In this document: positions 1-10,500 of the stretch, piece by piece | How the letters are laid out: the number at the start of each line of letters is the position of its first letter | Position numbering within the stretch: position 1 is the first letter of the stretch | Source of the DNA: Dasyornis broadbenti | Lineage: Eukaryota; Chordata; Aves; Passeriformes; Dasyornithidae | Direction: 5' to 3' | Assembly: GCA_013397935.1 (NCBI GenBank) | Contig: VZRN01004407.1 | Span: forward strand, 6,868,067 to 6,932,066 | Length of the DNA stretch: 64,000 nt | Program-made: the position numbers and the translations under genes | The notes under the pieces: generated by a model | Database searches by the model: none | What the model saw: the letters and a program-made list of their open reading frames with translations, nothing else | What the model was told of the DNA's origin: nothing

Positions 1-939
1 GTCAGTTAGCAGTCATTTTAGATTAATAACACTGCCCAGAAAAAAACCTTGCAGGGGATTAGACCAAGGGAAAGATGCTTAAGCAATAACCTCTGAGCCA
101 GCTGGTTGCTGAACTATTCACAATAGACATAACTATCTCTGAAGGTCTTAAGTGTGAGAATTATCTCTGGGAAGAGAACAATGAGTTAGTGAGATATAAA
201 ACAATAGTCTCACACTCTAACATGAGCAGTTAGCACTGCACATGTTCTCTTCTCATTTAATCTGCTAGACTTTCAGACAGTAGCAGTTGGTGCCCAAATT
301 AAGACTTCCTCTTTTCCTTTGATCTTATGTAAAAACTAATGAATTGTATAATCTCCAACACCTCTGAAATCCCGCTGGTTAGAGGGAAACTCTCCCTACC
401 TTTCCCATGCCTGTCTCAATTCGCTAAATGGGAGCTATATTTAACAGCAGGCCAATCACATGATCACTGAAAAGGAACAGCACAAGGATCTGTAATCCTA
501 ATGCTCTGGAGCTGTGATTGCTATAAATCCTTTGCAGAATGATTTCCTTTAAATCCCAAACATGTCATCACACTTTTAATTAACATTTCTTTATGAAAAC
601 TGTGGATAAGACCCTTTAAATTAAAGACTGTTCCCAGACTTGTCATCTTAAAACAGTGTGCTTTTCCATTGTCATTTTCATGTAGCATATTTTACTTCAC
701 TTTCATATAAGTAAAGCTTTTTACTTCCCCTTTCCCCTCCTTTGCCTCTCCTATCTTAACCCTCACACAAATAGTAACAGCTAGCACTATTTTTCAAGGG
801 TAAACAAATAGCTCTACATTAGTTCATGTACAAAACAGAGCGTTCACATATTCAAAAAACCAGCAATGAGCACAGGCAGAGATGTGGCTGATACTGCCCT
901 ACTTGAATTATTCTTACCATCTTCACTTCTCAACTTTAC

Positions 940-1095
940 CATCTCATTGAGCTTATCTTTACAGAGAGAAAGAGATTGAGAGAGGAAAGTGATTTGCCCA
1001 AAGTTACATAGAGGATCACCAGCAGAAGCAGAAGCACAACCTTTATTTCCTGATTCCCAGCTCATCATTCTTCTCAGCTATTTAGCATGTGGCTT
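940..1095 (+). repeat. MIR-type SINE relic
   Basis: The order of motifs follows the MIR core: ATCTCATTGAG, then CTTTACAGAGAGAAAGAGA, GTGATTTGCCCAAAGTTACAT (aligning with the MIR GTNACTTGCCCAAGGTCACA block), a GCAGAAGCAGAAGC segment, CTTTATTTCCTGATTCCCAGCTCA, and a 3' part resembling the CTATTTAGC end. The copy is strongly diverged, as expected for an ancient CORE-SINE in an amniote. Exact ends are uncertain. Confidence 0.6.
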
Positions 1096-1915
1096 TCTGA
1101 ATACCAGGCCTGTTTCCTTGCCTGTTAATCTGAGCAGCGTTGCTACCCACTTGGTATTAAAACAAGCAAGCCTAAAATGCGTGATTGCTGGGCACTGGAG
1201 ATGCAGTTTTATTTCCAGCAAAAGGGAAGTTTTATACAAGTGAGGGATGCTTTGGCTGTTGGCTAGTGGGAAATGGATTTCCAGTATTTGTTTTCCTGAT
1301 AGTAACCCAGGTAAAAATGCTGGGTTTGAATAATGGCTCAAGTTCAGTGACAGAGTCTTCTGTCATCCCATCCGGGATTTGAGACAGTGGCACACATCAC
1401 TGGCAGACAATTCTTTCAGTAATGTTTTTCAGAAAGCCCCGTTTTCTAATATGCCTCTGTGTGGAATAAGCTGGTAGACAGACAGAGGCTATTTGTGAGA
1501 GAGAATATTAAGGGTGACACCATTATCCATAATACAGATAAACACCCCCTTCAGCAGTAAGAAGGAGGAAAGGAATACAGATCCTGAAAAAAACCCATCA
1601 CACAATTTGACAGCACAAACTGAAATTATTTAGCATGATTTGGCAATATGCTTCTAAGTATCTATATAGCATCCAAAAATATCCATTGACAGATATTGGA
1701 GAAATAATGAATGGCTAAATAGAGCAGGTCAGACTCTGATGCCCTTTTATGAATTGGATAGTAGTTTATTGCTCAGCTGTTCCCACTGGCTTCAAATTAT
1801 GCTTTGCAGCTGACACTCAAAGCCAAATGTCAGGAGCCCAAGCTCACTGAGCACATCAGTGGAAAAGCTCAGAACAGAACCTCTGACTTGACTCTCTTGA
1901 ATCCTGAACTGGAAT

Positions 1916-2134
1916 AGAGGGAGGGAGGGAGGGAAGGATGACAGAAAGGCAGGCGGGAAGGAAGGAAGGCAGGCGGGAAGGAAGGAAGGAAGGAAGGAAG
2001 GAAGGAAGGAAGGAAGGAAGGAAGGAAGNNNNNNNNNNNNNNNNNNNNNNNNNNNNNNNNNNNNNNNNNNNNNNNNNNNNNNNNNNNNNAGGAAGGAAGG
2101 AAGGAAGGAAGGAAGGAAGGAAGGAAGGAAGGAA
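1916..2134 (+). repeat. GGAA/GAAG tetranucleotide microsatellite with internal assembly gap
   Basis: A GGGA-rich start (1917-1934) passes through imperfect AGGCGGGAAGGA units into pure GGAA repeats on both sides of 61 Ns at 2029-2089. The true array length is unknown because the gap sits inside the repeat. ORFs called here on either strand (FLPS or GRKE repeats) are artefacts of the period-4 sequence. Confidence 0.97.
2029..2089. other. assembly gap (61 Ns)
   Basis: A run of N lies entirely within the purine-only tetranucleotide array. It is probably a collapsed or unsequenced microsatellite. Confidence 0.99.
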
Positions 2135-2764
2135 TCTCCACAATGTTATGACTACTTGCCTTTACATATCCTCCTTTTCTTTACAGTAGTTATGCTGTAT
2201 TATAGTTTTGCTGGTAAGATAAACAATGTTTTTATACTTATATTTGTTTTAAATGAGCCATGATTATCAGGCCCAGACATTGATAAAGTTGTTTCAAAAG
2301 GAATGGAAAGCGTCATGGGTGCAGTGCAACAGGAACAGCAAATTTAACCACCAAACCATTGGGGTTTTCCTTACTGACAGGCAAATTCATGCAGTAAGAG
2401 CAGTGTGACATATGTGACCATATATTAAAAGCAGGAAATGCAACACATCTGTCTTTGGCTTGTCAGTTTTTCTTGATTAAAATACAACACATGGATACAT
2501 GAAGTTAAAAAATTAGAAATTAACTATGAGATGTAAAAAATAACATTCTTCTGATCAACCCATAAAGCCTGAAGACCATGTACACTGCAGACTCTTAGTT
2601 TTGTTTGCCCTTCTATTTTCACTCCAACATATTCATTTCTCTTCCTCTCACCTATGCTAGAACGTGAGAAATGTAAAGCCTAAAGCTCTTTTGAGAGTAG
2701 CACTATGATGAAATCAGCCAAGTATTATTTACACAAAGCTGCTCATGAGCAGGTGTGCAGACGG

Positions 2765-2835
2765 ACATGCAACCTTTCTCAGGCAGCAAGTGTGCAAGGC
2801 CTGCACATGCAACCTTTCTCAAGTAGCAAGTGTGA
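2765..2835 (+). repeat. imperfect direct repeat, 40-bp period
   Basis: ACATGCAACCTTTCTCAGGC at about 2765 recurs at about 2805 as ACATGCAACCTTTCTCAAGT. Both copies are followed by AGCAAGTGTG. The spacing is about 40 bp with one or two mismatches. The repeat lies within the GC-richer patch 2700-3160, whose origin I do not recognise. Confidence 0.75.
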
Positions 2836-3403
2836 GCCAGAGGCCTGGCAAAACAGCAGGGACTCACTATGTAGTGCCCTGTGCTTGCGGTGGTCCGGTT
2901 CCATGGACCCGTGAGGATTTTCAGAAGGTGCTGGATGCACTTGCAGGAATCCCACACCAGGTGATCTCTAAGATGACAGAGCCTGTTGTGCAATGCATCA
3001 GATTGGATACTGGGCCAAACAAGGGAATTGGGATCATAGCCCTGATTCCTCCCCACGCTCTTTGCAATACACAAACTGCAATAACAACATTCAATCTCTG
3101 TGTGTCCTTGGTTCCATCCTGGGCAGTAAAGTGTGAACCCTGCACTAACATTCTTTGATGAACTCTAGCCATTACTTTTTCATCTCTTCTGTAGTATAAA
3201 CACCAATTTGATGTTCCTTCTCTTCCTTACTGTTGAGATCACCCCTGAATGCCCACCTAGACACTGAAAGTCACGTATAAAATGTTAAGATTTAGCATGT
3301 ATTGTGGGTTAAGCACCCATTTCTTGTTCCCATTTCACTAGGATACACAGAAGAAAGACAGACACATACCAATACAAAACCAGGAAATACTGTATGACAA
3401 TTT

Positions 3404-3409
3404 TTTATT
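3404..3409 (-). promoter_or_regulatory. candidate distal poly(A) signal AATAAA of ADK
   Basis: Read on the minus strand the hexamer is AATAAA. Two TGTA motifs (CFIm-type) lie within about 60 nt upstream. Starting about 20 nt downstream is a U/GU-rich run, TTTTGTATTGGTATGTGTC. Together these form a complete mammalian/avian-style poly(A) site, so cleavage is expected at about 3385-3392. Confidence 0.55.
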
Positions 3410-4129
3410 TATCAGTATCAAATTACATAGCAAAGTAATGAATGCAGTGTCAGATCACCTTTTTGAATACTGTAAATACAAACAAAATCCACCATATTGC
3501 TTAATTATCCAAAGTAAATTAAAAGTTTAAAAATGTGCGTTTCAGAGATTCCATTTGGCATATCCTGTCAATATATCCTGCATAAATATTTCTGTACCTC
3601 ATTTTCATTATGTGTACCTTAATGCAGCCTCTAGAAAGCTCACATGGAAGAGATAGGACCTATCTGTATGTTTATATTCATCATCAACTCATGCATCTGC
3701 CCTGAAATCACTGAAAGTACCTATCTGCTAGCTCACCTGACAGATAAAAGTGACTGTACCTATAGACCTATAGATGTACTGACGGATAGAAGTAGCCAGA
3801 CCCAAAGCTACTGCCATCAGTGCAAGATGACTGAATGCACAGTATCAACTGTGGATCAGGTCTTTAAATTATTGACAAAACACTGATATACTTTCATGGA
3901 AGCTGGGCTGGATCTGATGGCTAGATCTTGTACACTCCAGTATGTATGGAAATTCCTGGGACATTTACACCACTCTTTACACAGATCTGACTCTACTAGA
4001 GTCTACTAGAAAAAACAATTCCCTGTTTATAAGGTTAAGTGACAAACAAAGTCAGGTCTGTTGATTTCATGTAAGTTGAATAGGATTTGGCCACAGCTGG
4101 ATACAAACTAGATAATTCAACAGAAGTAT

Positions 4130-4135
4130 TTTAAT
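4130..4135 (-). promoter_or_regulatory. candidate proximal poly(A) signal ATTAAA
   Basis: ATTAAA on the minus strand lies about 310 nt after the ADK stop codon. The downstream sequence has a modest GU content (TTGTATCCAGCTGTGG). It could give a short 3'UTR isoform. The evidence is weaker than for the distal site. Confidence 0.25.
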
Positions 4136-4444
4136 GGTGTTAATCAGCAGTGTCATTTAAACGGGACTTCCTTGGAAACTGTGTAAATAGAGTACTTTTT
4201 CCTGATGGATGAGATAATAAGCTTCACTTAGCACTGCTTCCAAAAGTTAAGACTACTGAGACATGGTAAATGTATGAAATGGAAAACACCATAGAAATAT
4301 ATATTTTGTTTAGAATACAATGAACAGAAGTACAGAAGCGTTGATGCAGGTACTGGAAAGGTAAGGAAAGGGAAGGAGGAAAAATTTAGGCAGCAATCCC
4401 ATGGCAACACAGAAGTTACTCTTGATCCCTCCAATTCACCACTA

Positions 4445-4569
4445 TCAGTGGAAGTCAGGCTTCTCTGGGAAGGTGCAACCTGAACGCTTGATAATTACGC
4501 TGGCTGCGTAATGTCCAGCCCGGATGCACTCGGTCACTGGCCGGTCATAGACGAGCTGGGACAGAAAGC
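4445..4569 (-). CDS. ADK: adenosine kinase, terminal coding exon with stop
   Basis: After the acceptor TCCCATAG on the minus strand, GC completes the second Gly of the signature (GG), followed by 40 codons and TGA at 4447-4445. The residues include FLSQLVYDRPVTECIRAGHY, AASVIIKRSG and the C-terminus CTFPEKPDFH. This is the C-terminal helix pair and nucleotide-binding end of adenosine kinase, and its final residues are nearly invariant in vertebrate ADK. The exon is richer in GC than the surrounding introns. There is no frameshift or premature stop. The stop and C-terminal length agree with the full-length family, so the gene ends normally. Confidence 0.96.
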
Positions 4570-7500
4570 CTATGGGACACAATGGAGAGAAAGAGAAGGA
4601 AGAAAATAGACAGATTAGTTCTTTGATTCTATCAGTTTGTTACAGGGCAAAGCACTGAAATACTGGCCTGCCTATATGCACCCCTGCAGGCTGGCCAGTT
4701 TAAATTGAGCATCGTGCTTGAGTGACCTGCAGGGCTGGAGTAGTGCTGCTGCTATTTCTGTCTGAAGTTTCCATTTGGTAGCTTCCAGTAAATTAAAGAT
4801 TATCAAGACTGATTGTTATTAGTGTTCTCAAAACGATTGTACCAGAATTCTTGCTCTCTTCTTTATGGAGATAACTCCTGATTCCTCAAGGACCACTTTG
4901 AAAACAAAGAAGCAGTTTTCCCTGCTGAAGAGAGTTCCCTCTGTTCCTACTGGCTTCAGCTACCACCCCACACAACTGTCTGCAAGATTTTCTCCAAAAA
5001 GGAGAAAGGCGTGTAATAGAGAAACATTATATTTAGAGTTACAGGTGCTCACAGTGCAAAGAAGGTGAAAATTTTTTACCTGATGAGGAAAGTTAGATGA
5101 CATCTGTTGCCTTTGATTATGGGACCTTTCATCTAAGACTTCAGCAACAGCGGGTACCTAAACAGCAAACTGTACAGTGAACCTGGTGCCTCTCAGAATT
5201 GGGGCAAGCAGTTCACGGCTTCAGCTGACACAGCCCGGCATGCACAGCTCTGAAAGCCAGGAATCACTAGCAGATGAGTGCTTTGAAAACCTGAGCACCT
5301 CTTTGAATGAATAGAAGCAGGGAGTCCTAGAAAGGTACTTGGGGAAGTTAAGTACAAGCAGCACCAGAAATTTTATGGATTGAGTCCCTCATTTCTGAAA
5401 CATTTTGTCTTGGCTGAAACTATTGTGATCAAAAGCATGACAGAACTTATGGCAGAGGTGAAATATGTATTTTAAATTTGGAAGAGGTTTTCAAGATGTG
5501 AGAAGTAAACTTAGTATCTCAGAATTTAAAACTCTACTCTGTCATTCTAGAGGTAATATTTTATTCACTTTTATCCTGTTTTTAATATGTTTCAGATATA
5601 TTCTCTTCCTCATCCAATCACAGAAGGAAAGTGAGACTTGCCCAAGAAAATCAGAATTCTAGCAAGCTGAAAGATGTTCTTTTTAAAGATTTCATCCACC
5701 ATTTCAAGTTTCTGTCATGCTCAGGGGCTTTGGGCCCTGACAGTACAAATGTTGTCTTGAAATCATCTCTCTTCTAAGTACTGTGTAACTCATAGGCAGC
5801 AACTTCTGACATAATACAATTTTTGATTCAAAGCTGATATGTTTTGCAAGCTTGCTTCCATATTCACTTTCTCTGTTCATCTGGGTTGCCATTGGGATGA
5901 AGGCTCTAAATTATATTGTGATATTTTCATTTAACCTGTGCTCCGCTTCTAAATATTTCCTTTTGCGGCACATTACAGTATAATCTTAGACGATAATAGA
6001 AATATTTCATCTTCTGCAATGACGTACGCTCTTTGGAGATTAAGTATCAAGTAAAACATGAAAAATAGGTTAGATTAATGAAGGATAATACTAGTGGGCA
6101 AAAGACCTGTTTTCATGAATTATCAATATCTATCTTGGCTTCTTGGCCATGACTGATAATGAAAAGAAGCCTAATTGATATACAGTTTTCTCTAAACTGC
6201 ACCAAATTGGATAAGAGTTTGAAACTATAAAATCTATAAATCAAACACTTTACAGCGGAATAGGGAGGCCATAGAGAGTAGGTAGATTAGTTTAAAAAGG
6301 AGAAAACTCCTATGTTTCTGACATCAATACTCTTCTAGAGAGTTACATATTGGCTGGAATTTCACAGATATTGACTGACACTAGCTGGGAAAAAACGACT
6401 GCTTCACCAACAAAAGGTAAGTCCATAAGCACAAGTGAAGAAGACAGGAGTTATCGGTATACAAAGATAACAATCTGAAACAGGAAGAAATTGCGCTGTG
6501 AGTGCTATCACTGATGGCAGCTAGGGATGACAGACAACACAACTGTGGCAGGATGGTCCAGCTGCAATAGTTGGGAAACAGTCGAGAAATTCAAACAGCA
6601 TGCCTGGCAGAAATCAGATAGTTTCTGAATAACGAGATGAAAATGGTCTGCTCTCCATTAAATTAACATGCATTCTTAGGAGAAACTTTCTTGGATATGT
6701 GGAGGGTGTCAATCATTAAATTTAAACTGCCTGGGAGACAGGAGCTTGCCAGTGTGCTTCTGGATAGTTAAAACTTGAGAGCAAGTTGTAACCATATGTA
6801 AAATGAGGCTGTTAAGACAGTCCATTTCTGACTCAGTAAGTATGAAGATGCACTGGGCAGGTCTCCAAAGGCAAACATGGGGCTAGGTTTTGTGCAGAGC
6901 ATGGATTCAGAGAGAGTTTTATACAAGAAAGAGCAACTGCCCTCTACATTTATGATCAAGGCATCAAACATACATGAAGATGAGAAAATCCACAGAGCAA
7001 AGGATCATAAAACATGAATTACTTTTCAATACCAACTAGACTAACACTGTCACCACCTCCCAGGCTCACTGTAGTTTCAAGTGTGTCTTTTGTCTTCAGT
7101 GAAGCTACTTCTTATTTATTCTGATCTAAGAGAAAGCAGAGTCAGGTGAAAAAACATCTTGTTCTAATTGGGGATAGAAATGAGAGATCTCTGTGATTTC
7201 AGAGCAGTGAAGAAATGACATTAAGTACAGCTGTCATATATGAGATATGTAGAAGCTGCAGTGGGGAGTTTGCCCTCAAACCATTCTCTTGTCTGCTGAG
7301 TTTCTCTTAAAAGGTATGTGTTTCATAGATGAAATGGAAATAGCAGTATCTGACACAATATCACATCGAATGACAATACAAACACATGTATCACAAACAC
7401 AGAACTACATCACATAGTAAGACTAGGCAGTTGGCAAAGCAGACCCCGAGGGAACACCAGAAAGCAGTGTTGTTTGAGCAGAGAAGCAAAGAGCTCTATC

Positions 7501-10500
7501 AGGTTGGTTGCCTTAGCTGCAGAATGTTCTTTTTAGTTAATGCAGTAAAAAGCAACATGGTCAGAATTCAAAGTTTGCCTCCTCCAGTGTATAAGGTACC
7601 GTGATGCAAACCCCATGAGTCATACTCTCAAGGCATGGGTTCAGATCTGAGTTCCAGCTGAAGAAGTTACTCACCCATCTATTTTTCACCATGCTTTTTT
7701 GCTGCTGGTATAACCAGATAGCCTGTCAAAATGAGCCAGATCAGTTCAAACAGTAGCTGTTGAACAGTGGATCTTTGCTAACTCAGCTGACTGAAACTGA
7801 AGTGGGTTAGTGAGCACTCAAACCAGCGAGCAGGGCGGTGGAGGGAAGATGAGAAGTAGTTGAAGGCTGTAATCTCTTTAAGGTGCCATGACTGGAAATG
7901 CAAGAATACAAGTGAACATGGCTTCAGACTTACTTCACACTCCTCCTACACTTTAGAGACCAAAAGGGCAGGATTGAACTCTGATCCTGTATCACAGGCC
8001 TGGGATCACAAATCTAGATCATCCCAGCACATACTAAAGTAGCTCAGCATTTACTTCATTTCTCTGTGGTCTGAACTAGTCCCTGGCTACTCCTGGAATG
8101 GAGTGCAGAAAGCAGCAGTATATTTTGGCTGCACAAGACAGCCTCACTTCAAGCATTTTACTGAAACACCTTCAGGCAATATTGTTTACCATGTTCTAAC
8201 TGCAGCTGTTCTGCACTAACATTTCTGCACTGCTGGTGTTACAAGCATTGTGTACCACTCTCATCACACCAGAACACACAGGCAAGAGCCAAAGTCGAGG
8301 CTTTCCCGTTTGCCTCCTGCCCTGTTATCCAACATGTTTACTCTTTATGGAGTAAGGAAAAAAGCAGTTGCAGGGTGTCTAGCAGGCCACCTTGCTGTAA
8401 TGAGCCATCTTGGTTAAGCTTTCAGAGTAGACTGGGATGCCTTTTGTCCTTCACAGGCATGGATATCCAAGTAACCACACTGCACCTACTAATGGCAAGA
8501 ATTTATTTGGAAATGGGTCCAAATCATCCCACTTATCTTTCTAGAAAAAAGACCACTTCGAAAGTTGCTTTAAACCTTAGAGTGGTACAGAACGTATTTG
8601 CATTCCCAGATGATAGCAGATTATTCCCAGATTATAACACACCATAATTTTGTTTTGGCTCTTAATTATTTCTTTTCTGTTTAGTAGAGAAAAGCAACTC
8701 TGGAATCACTTTGCTCTGAAAAGTGTGCCTGAAATAATTGAGAAGTAATTTTTATTATCTCCAGCTTCCTTACTACATATTGTCACAGACAATGTTTGTA
8801 ATTGTTAGGTCTGCAAACAGAATGAGGGATGGAAAAGTAAAGTTGCTTTCTTCCTTTTTGTGCTCCCCACCAAATGGAAAGTCCTGTAAGCCAGGTGCCA
8901 GAAGTGGTGCTTGAGCCTCACATCCAGATCCAAACTGAGGTCCTCACTGAGACCAGCTCAAATCTCTTTGGGGATTTCAATATAAGTTTGAAAGGACACA
9001 GCAAGACAGTTCACTGACTGACACAAAAGGTTTTGCCTTTACTTTGTTACTCCTGAGAGCTGAGTAGCACTTAAAAATCATTAAGGGAGAATCAAGTTGA
9101 TTTCTAGCAAAACAGATATTTCAGAGGCAATTTCACTGAAATCAGTGATTTCTTTGAAAGTTTTATTTCCAGATTATTAGTGGTAATTCTGAATGAACAC
9201 TTAACACTGGTGCAGCTGGACAGGAATGTGGGAGTCCAATAGTGAAGATTTAAAACAGTTCTGGTCTGCTTCAGTAATGGCTTAACAACACTTAAAAACA
9301 GCTCATATTGGAGCCAAATGTTTTATTTCAAATTGTACACTTGACAATTAATTTTAATGACTGTTAATTACTAATGCTGGCTGAAAATCCATTTATAGCC
9401 TCTGACACCCAGCTCCCCCACTACTCGTCTTTCTGCAGTTTCTCTCACACTTCCAACCTTTATAAAATGCCCATGGGATTTTTTTTTTTAATGCAAGAGA
9501 GAAAAGCTGAAAAAACACAATTATCAAATGCATCAATTATAAACAACTACAAGCTGACCCTGAGTCAGAGCCTCTCAAAACCTTTTTGCTATGTGATGTT
9601 CCCAGACAATTCCGCTTCCAGCTGAACCCTGAAGCACCTAATATAATCCATGCTAGCCAGGACATTGACTATCAAAATTGTCCCAGACACAGAAGGGATC
9701 ATGACCAGCTGAGCTGCCTCCTCTTTTTGGTGTTTAAAATTTTTACAGTCTAATTTGTGAACTGCATTCTTTAAAATGGTGTTATTCCACCATGGGGACA
9801 GTTGCAAGCACCTTTTCACACTCTTGTTCGTATACAGAATTTATCACAGTTGGAATGCTCATCTATTTTTATGTGATCCCACTCGATTTCCAGGCCAGGA
9901 GTGTGGAAAGATGCAGTTTTCAAGAAACATTACTCAATCAATGTAAAGCCTTGAGGCCAGTATGACTGGGGCTTTTTTGGATGTCTTTTAGCACTGTTGA
10001 AGTGGGTTGATGTTGTAGCATGAGCCTGGTCAGTCGTAATGAGGTGGTTGGCAATGCTGCTGCCAAGAGCCAACCAGCCACCCCAGATTTTGTAAAAGAT
10101 GTTGGCATCAGTTAATTCTGCAATACAGTCACTGAACGACCGTACGTCAACATGCTGAGGTTTCTCCTTTTTTAATTTTGTGGCAGATGGTGGATATTAC
10201 AGCCAAGAACTGTGGTAAGCCAGAGGCCCTGTCCATTGCTATCAAACCAAATGTTGGCTATTCTAAATGGAAACGTTTTTGATTAAGGGTGGGATTTGGC
10301 TTCTGTTTTCATGTCTTTTGGCACTGTGGTCTGACACATCAGACTTACAGTATATAAGACAAATTAAACGTAAGCATCTTCAAACACCATATATTTCTTT
10401 CAACCTTCACGCACTTTAGCACTTTCTCTCTCAAAATGTACTGTAAGAATGATTCCATACATGCATACATATGTTATTAACTACAAATGTATATGCATAG

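Larger units (their letters stand above)
1..3384. other. intergenic DNA downstream of ADK
   Basis: No exon of a second gene is recognisable. In mammals the next gene beyond ADK on the same strand is KAT6B, but none of its protein sequence is seen here. The stretch holds a MIR-like relic (about 940-1095), the gapped GGAA array (1916-2134) and a GC-richer patch with ORFs on both strands (2700-3160). I see nothing specific in the remainder. Confidence 0.6.
3385..4444 (-). other. ADK: ADK 3'UTR (inferred)
   Basis: From the TGA leftward there is no splice donor followed by coding sequence, and the first canonical AATAAA on the minus strand is at 3409-3404. That gives a 3'UTR of about 1.05 kb, a plausible length for vertebrate ADK mRNA. 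Several ATTTA pentamers are scattered through it (for example near 4185, 3865, 3583 and 3472). A TCAATGG-type archosaur repeat relic may lie within it at about 4058-4092. The cleavage point is estimated, not seen. Confidence 0.5.

Noticed and set aside
1856..2189. ORFs with FLPS or GRKE repeats on both strands
   Set aside because: They are translations of the GGAA tetranucleotide array across an N gap.
4396..4411. CCCATGGCAAC half of an RFX-type site in the ADK 3'UTR
   Set aside because: Only one half-site matches and it lies in a 3'UTR, so chance is likely.
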